In this document: positions 1-9,300 of the stretch, one piece after another
Position numbering within the stretch: the first letter of the stretch is position 1
How the letters are laid out: the number at the start of each line of letters is the position of its first letter
NCBI GenBank assembly: GCA_038248985.1
Contig: JBBRWV010000019.1
Location: forward strand, 1-38,887
Direction of reading: 5' to 3'
Source: JBBRWV01 sp038248985
GTDB lineage: Bacteria > Planctomycetota > Phycisphaerae > WQYP01
DNA length: 38,887 nt
Position numbers and translations under genes: made by a program
The notes under the pieces: model-generated
Database searches by the model: none
What the model saw: only the letters and a program-made list of their open reading frames with translations
Told to the model about the DNA's origin: nothing

Positions 1-1
1 C

Positions 2-136
2 ACCATCGCCGCCCTGGAGGGCACCAATAACAAGATCAAGACTATGCAACGCCAAGCCTATGGCTTCCGTGATCAGGAGTTCTTCAAACTAAAAATCTAC
101 GCCCTCCATGAAACTACCTACGCTTTAACCGGATGA
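2..136 (+). CDS. Transposase, ISL3-like family, C-terminal fragment (5' end outside window)
   Basis: An open frame enters from the left edge and ends at TGA 134-136, giving the last 44 residues of a protein. The segment 'LEGTNNKIKTMQRQAYGFRD' followed by 'EFFKLKIYALHE' resembles the C-terminal end of ISL3 (IS204/IS1001/IS1165) DDE transposases, where a conserved N-N-K-I-K and R-x-A-Y-G-F-R-D stretch follows the catalytic Glu. The catalytic Asp residues and the left end of the element lie outside the window. Only a few bases separate the stop from sequence that reads as ubiB, so the right end of the element must overlap or nearly overlap the stop codon. Family assignment is from the motif only. 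Confidence 0.7.
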   Translation, partial: TIAALEGTNNKIKTMQRQAYGFRDQEFFKLKIYALHETTYALTG

Positions 137-137
137 A

Positions 138-932
138 CCTATTTTTTTAACGCAGGATTCGCGAATTGCGCTGATCGACCTGGGGATGGTGGGGTATTTG
201 CCGCCGACGCTGCAGCAGGGGTTGCTGCGGATATTGCTGGCGATCAGTGAGGGGCGGAGTGAGGATGCGGCGGAACTGATTGTGGGGATCAGCGAGAAGA
301 AGGAGGATTTTGATGGGAAGGCTTTTGGGCGCGGGGTGGCGGAGATGGTGCGGCGGAACAGCGACACGACGCTGAAGGGGATTTCGATGGGGAAGGTGGT
401 GATGGAGATCAACCGGGCGGCGGGAGAATCAGGGGTGCGTGCGCCGATGGAGATGGCGACGCTGGGGAAGACGCTGCTGAACCTGGATGAAGTGGGGATG
501 GCGCTGGACCCGGAGTTCAATCCGAATGAATCGATACGGCGGAATGCGGTCGCGATCACGAAGCGGCGGGTGATGCACAGTGTGACGCCGGGGAATATAT
601 TTGACGGGGTGCTGGAGGCGACGACATTCATGCAGCATTTGCCGGGGAAGGTGACGAAGATTTTGGACAAGGTAGCGAACAACGAGTTGAGCATTCAGAT
701 CGATGCGATTGATGAGACGAAGTTGATGAGTGGTTTTCAGAAGGTGGCAAATCGGATCACGGTGGGGCTGATATTGGCGGCGATGATTGTGGGGGCGGCG
801 TTGCTGATGCAGGTGGAGACACCGTTTCGGATATGGGGTTATCCAGGGCTGGCGATGGTGTTTTTTATGATGGCGGCGGCGGGGGGATTGGTGCTGGTGC
901 TGCAGATTTTGTTTTATGATGAGCGGGAGTGA
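138..932 (+). pseudogene. UbiB/AarF (ABC1) atypical kinase, C-terminal fragment truncated by the insertion
   Basis: From about base 141 the frame reads 'IFLTQDSRIALIDLGMVGYL', the end of the kinase-like catalytic domain of the ABC1/AarF/UbiB family; the usual DFG metal-binding motif appears as D-L-G. The remaining 250 or so residues match the family's C-terminal helical region and end with two hydrophobic helices (about 'VGLILAAMIVGAALLM' and 'GYPGLAMVFFMMAAAGGLVL'), the typical UbiB membrane anchor. Members support ubiquinone or other isoprenoid-lipid metabolism. The N-terminal half, including the KxGQ motif and the ATP-binding residues, is missing: the coding sequence begins directly after the transposase stop codon. 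An ATG at 186 lies after the D-L-G motif and cannot give an active protein. I call this a broken gene, unless the window edge hides a more complex rearrangement. Confidence 0.8.
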
Positions 933-1043
933 GGGAGGAGGTTGGGGCGCGTGTGGGGAGGGGAGGGTTTGAGCAGAGATTCCAGTGGAGCAGAGAGAGA
1001 GGGCGCGGGGATTGATCCTGATGCGGGGAAGTATGGCGCAGGG

Positions 1044-1073
1044 AAAAGCCCCGGTGCCGAGGGCACCGAGGCT
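1044..1073 (-). terminator. Rho-independent terminator of the YflT-like gene
   Basis: On the minus strand the sequence reads AGCC-T-CGGTGCC, loop CTC, GGCACCG-G-GGCT, then TTTTCCC. This is a 12-bp stem, one pair being T-G, with a 3-base loop and a short T run, 42 bases after the stop codon of the minus-strand gene at 1115-1642. Confidence 0.75.
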
Positions 1074-1114
1074 GGTAGGTTGGGTTTATAGGTGTGGGGT
1101 TGGCGTAGGGGAAT

Positions 1115-1642
1115 TTACTTTTTGGAGGGGACGGCGGATTCGCCGGTGGAGCAGATATCGATGGCGTGATGCCGATTGAAGACTTCTTTGGCCTTGCTGG
1201 TGGTTTCGCCATTTTCGGAGTGGGCGGAGATGAGGATGTTGCCCTTGCGGATTTTGCCTTCGTACTGCTTGGCTTCGATCTCGGGGATGCCCATGCCCAC
1301 GAGCGCGCCGGTGAGACCGCCGGCGGCGGCACCGATGGCAGCGCCGCTGAGGGCGGCCATGATGGGACCGGCGGCGATGAAGGGGCCTACGCCGGGGATG
1401 GCGAGGAGGCCGATGCCGGCGAGCCAACCGAGTGCGCCGCCGAGGATACCGCCGGCACCAGCGCCGGTGGCGGCCCCTTCGGGCGCCTTGGTATTTTGCT
1501 CGTGGGCGAAATCGCGGGAGGAATTTTTGTCAGGGAAGAGGACGGAGATGTCGCTGTTGGAGAAGCCTTTGGTTTTCAGGTCATTGACGATATCGACGGC
1601 CTGGGCTTCCGAGTTAGCGATACAGAATACGGCGGTAGACAT
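1115..1642 (-). CDS. YflT-like general stress protein with glycine-zipper membrane segment
   Basis: A 175-residue protein. Residues 1-50 follow the pattern of the heat/general stress YflT-type domain ('MSTAVFCIANSEAQAVDIVN', then a G-F-S-x-x-D-I-S-V-L turn). Residues about 55-120 are a long Gly/Ala-rich hydrophobic stretch with GxxxG repeats, a glycine zipper that probably inserts in the membrane, ending in 'GMGIPEIEAKQYEGKIRKG'. That ending is typical of proteins with this architecture. The start at 1642 has a good ribosome site (AAGGAG, 8 bases upstream on the minus strand). A clear terminator follows at 1044-1073. It lies head-to-tail with the BON lipoprotein gene, 152 bp apart, and both fit a stress-response role. 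The biochemical function of the family is not known to me. Confidence 0.7.
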   Translation of the reverse strand: MSTAVFCIANSEAQAVDIVNDLKTKGFSNSDISVLFPDKNSSRDFAHEQNTKAPEGAATGAGAGGILGGALGWLAGIGLLAIPGVGPFIAAGPIMAALSGAAIGAAAGGLTGALVGMGIPEIEAKQYEGKIRKGNILISAHSENGETTSKAKEVFNRHHAIDICSTGESAVPSKK

Positions 1643-1726
1643 GGCAGGAACTCCTTAGAAAAAATGGTTCGGGTGACGTGACGGTAGCAACGAAACAAGT
1701 TATTTGAGGATTTAAGACGTAGTCCT

Positions 1727-1791
1727 AAGCGCCTCACATTGATACATCCTTCTGAAGGGAGGCAGTTAGGTGGGACGTTGGAGAGGCGCTT
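1727..1791. repeat. 9-bp inverted repeat between the two minus-strand stress genes
   Basis: AAGCGCCTC at 1727-1735 is exactly complementary to GAGGCGCTT at 1783-1791, with 47 bases between them. The right arm ends 4 bases before the BON gene stop codon (1795). It could be the foot of a larger RNA structure or part of an operator; there is no T run, so a simple terminator is unlikely. Confidence 0.5.
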
Positions 1792-1794
1792 TGC

Positions 1795-2250
1795 TCAGGG
1801 TTTGAGCGGCGTTACTTCCAGTTGATTGTCGACGCGGGACACACCGGCGAGTTGTGTAGCTTTGGCGACGATGGAATCGCGTTCTTCAGTGGAGGCGACG
1901 GGGCCGCGGAGGGTGACGACTCCATTGGCGGTGATGATTTTGATATTTTGGGCGCTGAAGGACAGGTTTTTGTCATTCACTATGGCTTGGCGCAAATCGG
2001 CAGTGATTTTGATATCCGCGGAATCATTGGATTGGTCGAAGGGCGTTTTGGTGTCGCCGGAGCGATCGCGTTTATTTTTTTCGGTGTTATTCGGCTGGGT
2101 GGTAGTGGGACCGTTCATATTGTCGGATCTGGTGACGGAACGCGACTCGGTGACAGTTTCGGAAGAAGGTTTGTCAGGGGTGGTGGTCGTATTGTCATTG
2201 CAGCCGGCAACGAGCACGGCGGACAACAACAGCATGGGTAGGGTACGCAT
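1795..2250 (-). CDS. BON-domain lipoprotein
   Basis: A 151-residue protein with a lipoprotein signal (lipobox L-V-A-G-C, Cys17), a Ser/Thr/Asn-rich linker of about 60 residues, and a C-terminal BON domain (about residues 79-148) with the typical 'NIKIITANGVVTLRGPVAST' and a closing 'AGVSRVDNQLEV'. BON domains, as in OsmY, are thought to bind phospholipid or stabilise the envelope in osmotic stress. The domain arrangement suggests a protein anchored to a membrane with the BON domain in the periplasm. The start at 2250 is supported by GAGGAG a few bases upstream. A nested inverted repeat at 2283-2330 lies just upstream and may control it. OsmY itself has two BON domains and no lipobox, so this is not OsmY. 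Confidence 0.8.
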   Translation of the reverse strand: MRTLPMLLLSAVLVAGCNDNTTTTPDKPSSETVTESRSVTRSDNMNGPTTTQPNNTEKNKRDRSGDTKTPFDQSNDSADIKITADLRQAIVNDKNLSFSAQNIKIITANGVVTLRGPVASTEERDSIVAKATQLAGVSRVDNQLEVTPLKP

Positions 2251-2282
2251 AATAGTCTCCTCAAAAAGTCTTTATCGCAGGG

Positions 2283-2330
2283 GGTGGATTCGACGCTTTC
2301 GTTTCGCAGAAAGGGTTATGTGAATCCACC
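2283..2330 (-). promoter_or_regulatory. Nested stem-loop upstream of the BON lipoprotein gene
   Basis: GGTGGATTC (2283-2291) and GAATCCACC (2322-2330) form a perfect 9-bp dyad. Inside it CTTTC (2296-2300) pairs with GAAAG (2309-2313). The structure lies 33-80 bases upstream of the minus-strand ATG at 2250, so it could be a 5'-UTR fold or an operator. No function is shown. Confidence 0.5.
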
Positions 2331-2998
2331 ACATGGGACGTTATTAGTTATCTTTGCGAAACGTAGACTCCGTGTCTTGATGTGATGGACTTAGCAATGA
2401 TCGTGCCGAAATAGGACATGGGAAGATGAAGATTTCATTCTTTCAGATTTTTTCGGTGAGTCAGCGAGATTTTCGCACGTGTAGCGCGAGGGGAGCGATG
2501 TTGATGGGAAGTGGGGCGGGAAGATGAAAAGTGGGGCGGGCGGATTGCGGATAACGAGTCAGAGTCCATTCCGGTGGGGTATCGAGAGGAGATGCAGAGC
2601 GCGCGAAGGGGCACGGGGATGTCAACCTCGATGGGACGCAGAAAAGCTGGCGGCTCGGGCGGAGCAGGCGGACATTTTGACGCTATAGTCAGACGCATTG
2701 GCATGGATGACACTCTTTGGCACCATCGACGTCTATTTTGAATGACATGCATTGCGGGGGAGCGAAAACAATCTTGTGCGGAAAAGGCTTGGCGAGTAAG
2801 GGGCAGTTATGAGGCCTGAGTGTGTTTTTGCGAAGTGTCCCCTTATGATGGCGCGAAAAGAGGCATCCGCGAGCGTGGAAAAAACGCCAATGCGAGGAAA
2901 GTCAGGGGCGTGTGGCACCTTGTTTGCGATTGTCTCTTCTATATGAATATCCATGTGGGTATTCAGATTTTTGGGTTCCTGACTTTGGAGTATGGACG
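2331..2998. other. Intergenic stretch with no supported gene
   Basis: This stretch between the BON gene and the entericidin-like gene has only short frames with no ribosome site or recognisable protein. The one repeat seen is AAGTGGGGCGGG, present twice (2509-2520 and 2529-2540). The promoters of both flanking, divergent genes should lie here, but I cannot place a convincing -35/-10 pair. Confidence 0.5.
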
Positions 2999-3136
2999 AT
3001 GCTTACGAAATTTTTCATGGTGGCGTTGCTGTGCATGTTTGGCGCTTTAACGGCCTGCAATACGATGGAAGGTGCCGGCAAGGACACGGAGCGTGCCGGC
3101 GAGAAGATTCAAGACACCGCGCAGCGCAACAAGTAA
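2999..3136 (+). CDS. Entericidin-like small lipoprotein
   Basis: A 45-residue protein starting 'MLTKFFMVALLCMFGALTAC' (lipobox L-T-A-C, Cys20), followed by 'NTMEGAGKDTERAGEKIQDT'. This is the entericidin A/B (EcnA/EcnB) pattern: lipoprotein signal, N-T-x-x-G-x-G-K-D, then a short amphipathic tail with G-E-x-I. In E. coli EcnA/EcnB form a stationary-phase, osmotically regulated antidote/toxin lipoprotein pair. Single copies are common elsewhere and their role is unclear. The ATG at 2999 is chosen over earlier in-frame starts because TTTGGAG lies 8 bases upstream and only this start gives a signal peptide at the N-terminus. A strong terminator hairpin follows at 3239-3291. Confidence 0.85.
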   Translation: MLTKFFMVALLCMFGALTACNTMEGAGKDTERAGEKIQDTAQRNK

Positions 3137-3238
3137 GGCGGGCTTTCCAAACGACGTGACCTGGGCCCTGGATCGTGAGATGTGGAGGCCGGGACTGTCT
3201 TTGGGAGAGTTCAGAAGCGCAGGCAGCATGCAGTGAGA

Positions 3239-3291
3239 GACGGGAGTGTGAGCGATATAATATCGGCTCACCCCCGTCTGTTTCTTTTTTT
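3239..3291 (+). terminator. Rho-independent terminator/attenuator between the entericidin gene and ndvB
   Basis: GAC-GGG-(AGT)-GTGAGC-GATA, loop TAA, TATC-(G)-GCTCAC-(C)-CCC-GTC forms a stem of 16 pairs with small internal bulges. It is followed by TTTCTTTTTTT (3281-3291). It probably ends the entericidin transcript. Because it lies only 76 bases before the ndvB start it could also act as an attenuator for ndvB if the ndvB promoter is upstream. Confidence 0.8.
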
Positions 3292-3320
3292 GTTAGATAG
3301 CTGGAACGAGGTGAAGGGAC

Positions 3321-3374
3321 ATGATGATGAAGTCCTTTCCGTGGTTGAAGGAGCAACAGTTTCGCGATGCCTAA
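3321..3374 (+). CDS. Possible 17-residue leader peptide overlapping the ndvB start
   Basis: A short frame 'MMMKSFPWLKEQQFRDA' starts at three consecutive ATG codons (3321, 3324, 3327), with GAGGTGAAGGG just upstream (3308-3318). It ends at TAA 3372-3374, so its end overlaps the ndvB ATG (3367-3369) by 8 bases in the sequence ATGCCTAA. This geometry is typical of translational coupling: ribosomes finishing the leader would restart on ndvB. The ribosome site of ndvB itself (GAAGGAG, about 13 bases away) is rather distant. No homology is recognised, and it may simply be a chance frame. Confidence 0.4.
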   Translation: MMMKSFPWLKEQQFRDA

Positions 3375-6300
3375 AGAGCGTACAAAATCGAGAAGGCCGG
3401 TGCTGGGGCGAAAGGACCGAGGGGAGGGGAGGCCAGCGGCGCGTGAGGAGGAACTTCCGCTGCGCTCGGAGTTGTTCAGCGTGGATCAATTGTTGGCGCA
3501 CGCGAAGACGATTGCGGGTTGGCACACGCTTTTGCCGGTGCCGGGGCCAGACCGGCTTTTGGGGCGGTTGGATGAGAACGAGAAGGTGCTGTTGCGGGCG
3601 TATGAGTTGGTGGCGGGGGCGATTGCGCGGAAGCGTGCGATCACGCCGGCGTCGGAATGGCTGGTGGACAATTTCTACCTAATTGAGGAGCAGATCTACA
3701 CAGCGCGGCGGCATTTGCCGCGGAGGTACAGTCGGGAGTTGCCGCAGTTGGCGAATGGTCCGGGGCGGGGATATCCGCGGGTGTATCACCTGTCGATGGA
3801 GTTGATTGCGCATTTGGACGGGCGGGTGGATGCGGAGAGTTTGACGAGTTTTATTGCGGCGTATCAAGTGACGTCGCCGCTGAAATTGGGCGAATTGTGG
3901 GCGATACCGATCATGTTGCGCTTGGCGTTGATTGAGAATTTGCGGAGGGTGGCGGCGCGGGTGGGGAGCGGGCGGGAGGATTGGGACCGGGCGGGGCTGT
4001 GGGCGGATCGATTGATTGAGGTGGCGGAGACGCGGCCGACGAAGCTGATCGAGGTGATGGCGGACATGGCGCGGGCGGATCCGCCTCTGACACACGGGTT
4101 TGTGGCGGAATTTTCGCGTCGGTTGCAGGGGAAGCGTTTGGCGTCGGGGATGCCGTTGACGTGGGTGGAGCAGCGATTGGCGGAGCAATCGCAGACGATC
4201 GATGAGTGCATTCAGAGGGAGAGCCAGAACCAGGCGGCGAACCAGATATCGATTGGGAACAGTATTGCGAGCGTGCGGGTGTTGGGGGCGATCGACTGGC
4301 GGGATTTTGTGGAGAGCATGAGCGGGGTGGAGCAGATTTTGCGGAGGGAGGCGGCGGAAGTTTATGGAACGATGGATTTTGCGACGCGGGATCGGTACCG
4401 GCATGTGGTGGAGAATTTGGCCAAGCACAGCGAGCGGACGGAGGAGGAGGTAGCGCATGAGGCGGTGGCGCTAGCGGGGCAATCGGCGGAACGGTATGAG
4501 AAGTGGGATAGGCGAGCGCATGTGGGATTTTACCTGATAGACAAGGGTATGATGGAGCTGGAGCGGGTGGTGGGGGCGAAGATCCCGTGGCGGCAGCGGG
4601 TGGGGCGGTGGGGGGAACGACATGCGATTTCGTTGTATTTGGGGTCTATCGGGTTACTGGCTGGGGCGTTTGCGGGACCGCTATTTGTGTATTGTCGGAG
4701 CGTGGATGCGGCGCCATGGCAGGCGGTGATACTGGGTATTGTGTTAGTGTTGTGCGGCAGTCACTTTGCGGTGGCGGTGGTTAATTGGTTGGTGACGCGG
4801 GTGATTGCGCCGCGGGTCATGCCGCGGTTGGATTTTTCGAAGGGGATTCCGTCATCGTACCGGACGATGGTGGTGGTGCCGACGATGTTGTCGAGTGAGG
4901 AGGGGGTGAAGCGTCTGGTGGAGGAGTTGGAGGTTCGGTATTTGGCGAATCCGGATCCGTCGTTGCATTTTGCGTTGCTGACGGATTTCAAGGATGCGGG
5001 TGCGGAGTCGATGCCGGAGGATGAGCGGTTGGTGGAGGCGGCGCGGGCGGGGGTGGCGGCGCTCAACAGCAATTATGAGCGTGTGAGGGGGGACATATTT
5101 TTTCTGTGGCATCGGCCGCGGCGGTGGAATGCGCGGGAGGGGCGGTGGATGGGATACGAGAGGAAGCGGGGGAAATTGGCGGAATTCAACGCCTTTTTGC
5201 GGGGGAAGCTGGGGGAACGTTTTTCGGTGGTGATGGGGGACACGGGGATTGTGGATTCGATACGGTATGTGATCACGCTGGATACGGACACGGAGTTGCC
5301 GCGGGATTCGGCGCGGCAGATGATTGCGACGATGGCGCATCCGCTGATGCGGGCGGAGGCGGATCCGGTGACGGGTCGGATCCGGGAGGGGTATGCGATT
5401 TTGCAGCCGCGGGTGGCGGTGAGTTTGCCGAGTGCGAGCCGGTCGTGGTTTGTGAAGTTGTTTGCGCGTGAGCCGGGGCTGGATCCGTATACGCGGGCGG
5501 TGTCGGATGTGTATGAGGATTTGTTTAAGGAGGGGTCGTTCACGGGGAAGGGGATTTACGATGTGGACGCGTTTGAGAAGTCGCTGGAGGGGAGATTTCC
5601 GGAGAACCGGATACTGAGTCATGATTTGATTGAGGGGTGTTTTGCGCGGGCGGGGCTGGTGAGTGACATTCAATTGTATGAGGATCATCCGGCGCATTAC
5701 CTGGTGGACATGAAGCGGCGGCACCGGTGGATCCGGGGGGATTGGCAGATTGCGTCGTGGTTGCTGCCGAGCGTGCCGGGGGCGGGCGGGCGGATGCGGA
5801 ACACGCTGTCGGGGGTGTCGCGTTGGAAGATTGCGGACAATTTGCGGCGGAGCCTGGTGGCACCGGCGATGGTGCTGTTGCTGTTGCTGTCGTGGGTGGG
5901 AGCGGTAGAGCAGGGGGTGGCGGCGTTGGCGGTCCTGGGGGCGTATTTTGTGCCGATGCTGCTGACGACGGCGATGGAGATGTGGGGGAAGTCGCGGGAC
6001 ATGACGTGGATGCAGCATGCGCGATACACATGGAACGGTTTTTTGCATCATGGGGCGCAGATTGTCGTGACGCTGATTTTTCTGCCGTACAACGCGATGG
6101 TGAATGTGGATGCGTTGGTGCGGACGTGCGTGCGGCTGTTTGTGACTCGGCGGCGGTTGCTGGAGTGGGAGACATCGAGCGATTCGCAGAATCGAACGGG
6201 GAGCACGGCGGGGCATTTTGTGCGGACGATGTTGATGGTGCCGCTGCTTTCGGTGTCGGTTTTATGGTTGCTGGACTGGGGTGTGCGGGAGGGGATGCGG

Positions 6301-9300
6301 GGGTCGCTGCAGGTGGCGCCGGTTTTTTTGGCGACATGGTTTTTGTCACCGCTGTTGGCGTGGTTTTTGAGTCGTCCGTTGCTGACGGAGCAACCGCAGT
6401 TGAGCGGGGCGCAGGTGGAGTTATTGCGGAAGACGGCGCGGAGCACGTGGCATTATTTTGATACGTTTGTGGGTCCGGATGATCATTTTTTGCCGCCGGA
6501 CAATTTTCAGGAGTTTCCGGCGGTGGCGGTGGCGCATCGGACGTCGCCGACGAACATCGGCTGCGCGTTGTTGTGCAACTTGGCAGCGTATGATTTTGGT
6601 TATTTGTGTGTGGGGCGGTTAATTGAGCGGACGGCGGGGACGCTGGCGACGATGGGGGAAATGGATAGGCATCACGGGCATTTTTTCAACTGGTATGACA
6701 CGCGGACGCTGAAGCCGCTGCCGCCGTTGTATCTATCGAGCGTGGATAGCGGGAATCTGGCGGGGATGTTGCTGACGTTGCGGCAGGGGCTGCTGGAGGT
6801 AAGCGAGCAGGGGGTGATTCCGGCACGGGTTTTTGAGGGGGTGCGGGATACGATACACGTGCTGCAAGGGTCGGTGGGTGCGGATGAGGAGCGGTCGGTC
6901 AAGGGGAGCGCGATATTGGGGCGGATGGAACAGATGCTGGGGGAGGTGGAAGGGATTGTGCGATCGCCGACGGCGTGCGGGGTGTTGCTGGGGCAGTTGA
7001 CGACGGAGGCGGAGGGGTTGGCGGGGGAAGTGCCGACGAGTCAGAAGGGGATGGCGGCGGGGCTGGCGCGACAGGTGCGGGATATGCATAAGGACTTGAT
7101 GGAGGTGGCGGGTTGGGTGGGGTTGGCGGCGCCGCCGGAGGAGATGTGGCGGCGGGCGGGGAGTGAGACGGCGAACGGATTGGGCTCGATACGGGAGATG
7201 CTGCGGGGCCTGGAGAGCATGCCGACGTTGAACGGTGTGGCGGAGTTGCAACGGACGTTGCTACCGGCGTTGGATCAGCTCCTGGCGGAGGGTGGGGAGG
7301 GCGCGGCGGGACGGGAGTGGTGGGAGAAGTTGCGGCAGGCGGTGGTAAATTCGGTGGAGCGGGCGTCGTTGCGGTTGGGGGCGTTGGAGGCGCTGGCGGA
7401 GAAGTGCGACGCGCTGGCGGAGATGGATTTTGGGTTTTTGTATGACAAATCGCGGGATTTACTGGCGATTGGGTACAACGTGGCAGACCGGCGGCGGGAC
7501 AACAGTTTTTATGATTTGTTGTCATCCGAGGCGCGACTGGGGAGTTTCGTGGCGGTGGCGCAGCACCAGTTGCCGCAGGAGCACTGGTTTGCGATGGGTC
7601 GGCGGTTGACGTCGGCGGGGGGACGTCCGGCGTTGCTGTCGTGGAGCGGGTCGATGTTTGAGTATTTGATGCCGCTGCTGGTGATGCCGACGTATGCGAA
7701 CACGCTGTTGGATCAAACATATAATGCGGTGGTGCGGCGGCAGATTGAGTATGGGCATGAGCGTGGGGTGCCGTGGGGGATATCGGAATCGGGATACAAC
7801 ACGACGGATGCGCATTTGAATTACCAGTACCGGGCGTTTGGGGTGCCGGGGCTGGGGTATAAGCGGGGGTTGGCGGAGGATGTGGTGATTGCGCCGTACG
7901 CGACGGTGATGGCGCTGATGGTGTTGCCGCGGGAGGCAGCGCGGAACATGGAGCGTATGGCAGGGCTGGGAGTGGTGGGGACGTATGGATTTTACGAGGC
8001 GGTGGATTACACCCCGGCGCGGATGCCCACGGGGGAGGATCACGTCATCATTCGGTCATACATGGCGCATCACCAGGGGATGAGTTTGCTGTCGTTGGCG
8101 TACTTGATGCTGGGGCAGCCGATGCAGCGGCGTTTTTTGTCGAACCCGGAGTTTCGGGCGAACGCGCTGTTGTTGCAGGAGCGTGTGCCGCGGACGATGC
8201 CAACGTATCCGCATACGGTGGAAGTGGAGGAGTCGCGTCGTCAAGGGAGTGAAGCGGAGGCGTCGCTGCGGATTTTCAGCACGGCGAACACGGCGGCGCC
8301 GGAGCTGCATTTATTGTCGAACGGGCGATATCACGTGATGGTGAGCAATGCGGGGAGCGGGTCGAGCAAGTGGAATGACCTGGCGGTGACGCGTTGGCGG
8401 GTGGACCCGACGCGGGATTGCTGGGGGTCGTACTGCTACGTGCGGGATTTGGATACGAGCGAGTACTGGTCGAGCACGTACCATCCGACGATGACGAGCG
8501 GGGATCATTACGAGGCGAATTTTTTAGAGGGACGGGCGGAGTTTCGGCGGAGTGATTCGGAGATTGAGACGCGGACGGAGATCGCGGTGTCACCGGAGGA
8601 GGACATCGAGTTGCGGCGGGTGATCATCAAGAACCAATCGCGGACGCGACGGCGGATTGAGTTGACGAGTTACGCGGAGGTGGTGCTGGCGACGGCGGCG
8701 GCGGATGCAGCGCATCCGGCGTTCAGCAATTTGTTTGTGCAGACCCAGATTGTGCGGGATAACCAGGGGATCTTGTGTACGCGTCGGCCGCGATCGGCGG
8801 TGGAGAAGCCGCCGTGGATGATACACATGCTGACGGTGCAAGGAACGACGGAAGGGGAGACGACGTATGAGACGGATCGGGCGCGGTTCATCGGGCGCGG
8901 GCGTCGTCTGGACGCGCCGGCGGCGATGGAGGGGGGAGTGGAGTTGAGCGGAACGGAGGGGGCGGTGCTGGATCCGATCGTGGCGATACGGCGGGTGCTG
9001 ATATTGGAGCCGTATGAATCGGCGCGGATTGATTTTGTGACGGGGGCGGCGGACACGCAGCAGGCGGCGGTGGCGTTGATGGAGAAGTATCGCGATCCGC
9101 GGATGGGGGACCGGGTATTTGAAATGGCGTGGACGCACAGCCACGTGCTGTTGCGACAGTTGGATGTGAGTGCGGCGGATGCGCAGCTATTTGGGAGATT
9201 GCTGAATTCGATATTGCAGCCGAACCGGTTGCGGCGGACGGAGCCGGCGATCATGGCGCGGAATCGGCGGGGGCAATCGGGATTGTGGGGGCATGGAATT

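Noticed and set aside
985..1179. A 64-codon + strand frame after ubiB
   Set aside because: It runs through the terminator of the minus-strand YflT-like gene and into that gene; product is Arg/Gly-rich with no family.
2435..2752. Short open frames in the gap between the BON and entericidin genes
   Set aside because: Basic or Pro/Ser-rich products without ribosome sites or recognisable features.
3256..3261. A perfect TATAAT that could be the -10 box of ndvB
   Set aside because: It is part of the self-complementary top of the terminator hairpin and has no -35 at normal spacing. It may still have a double role, but I do not list it as a promoter.
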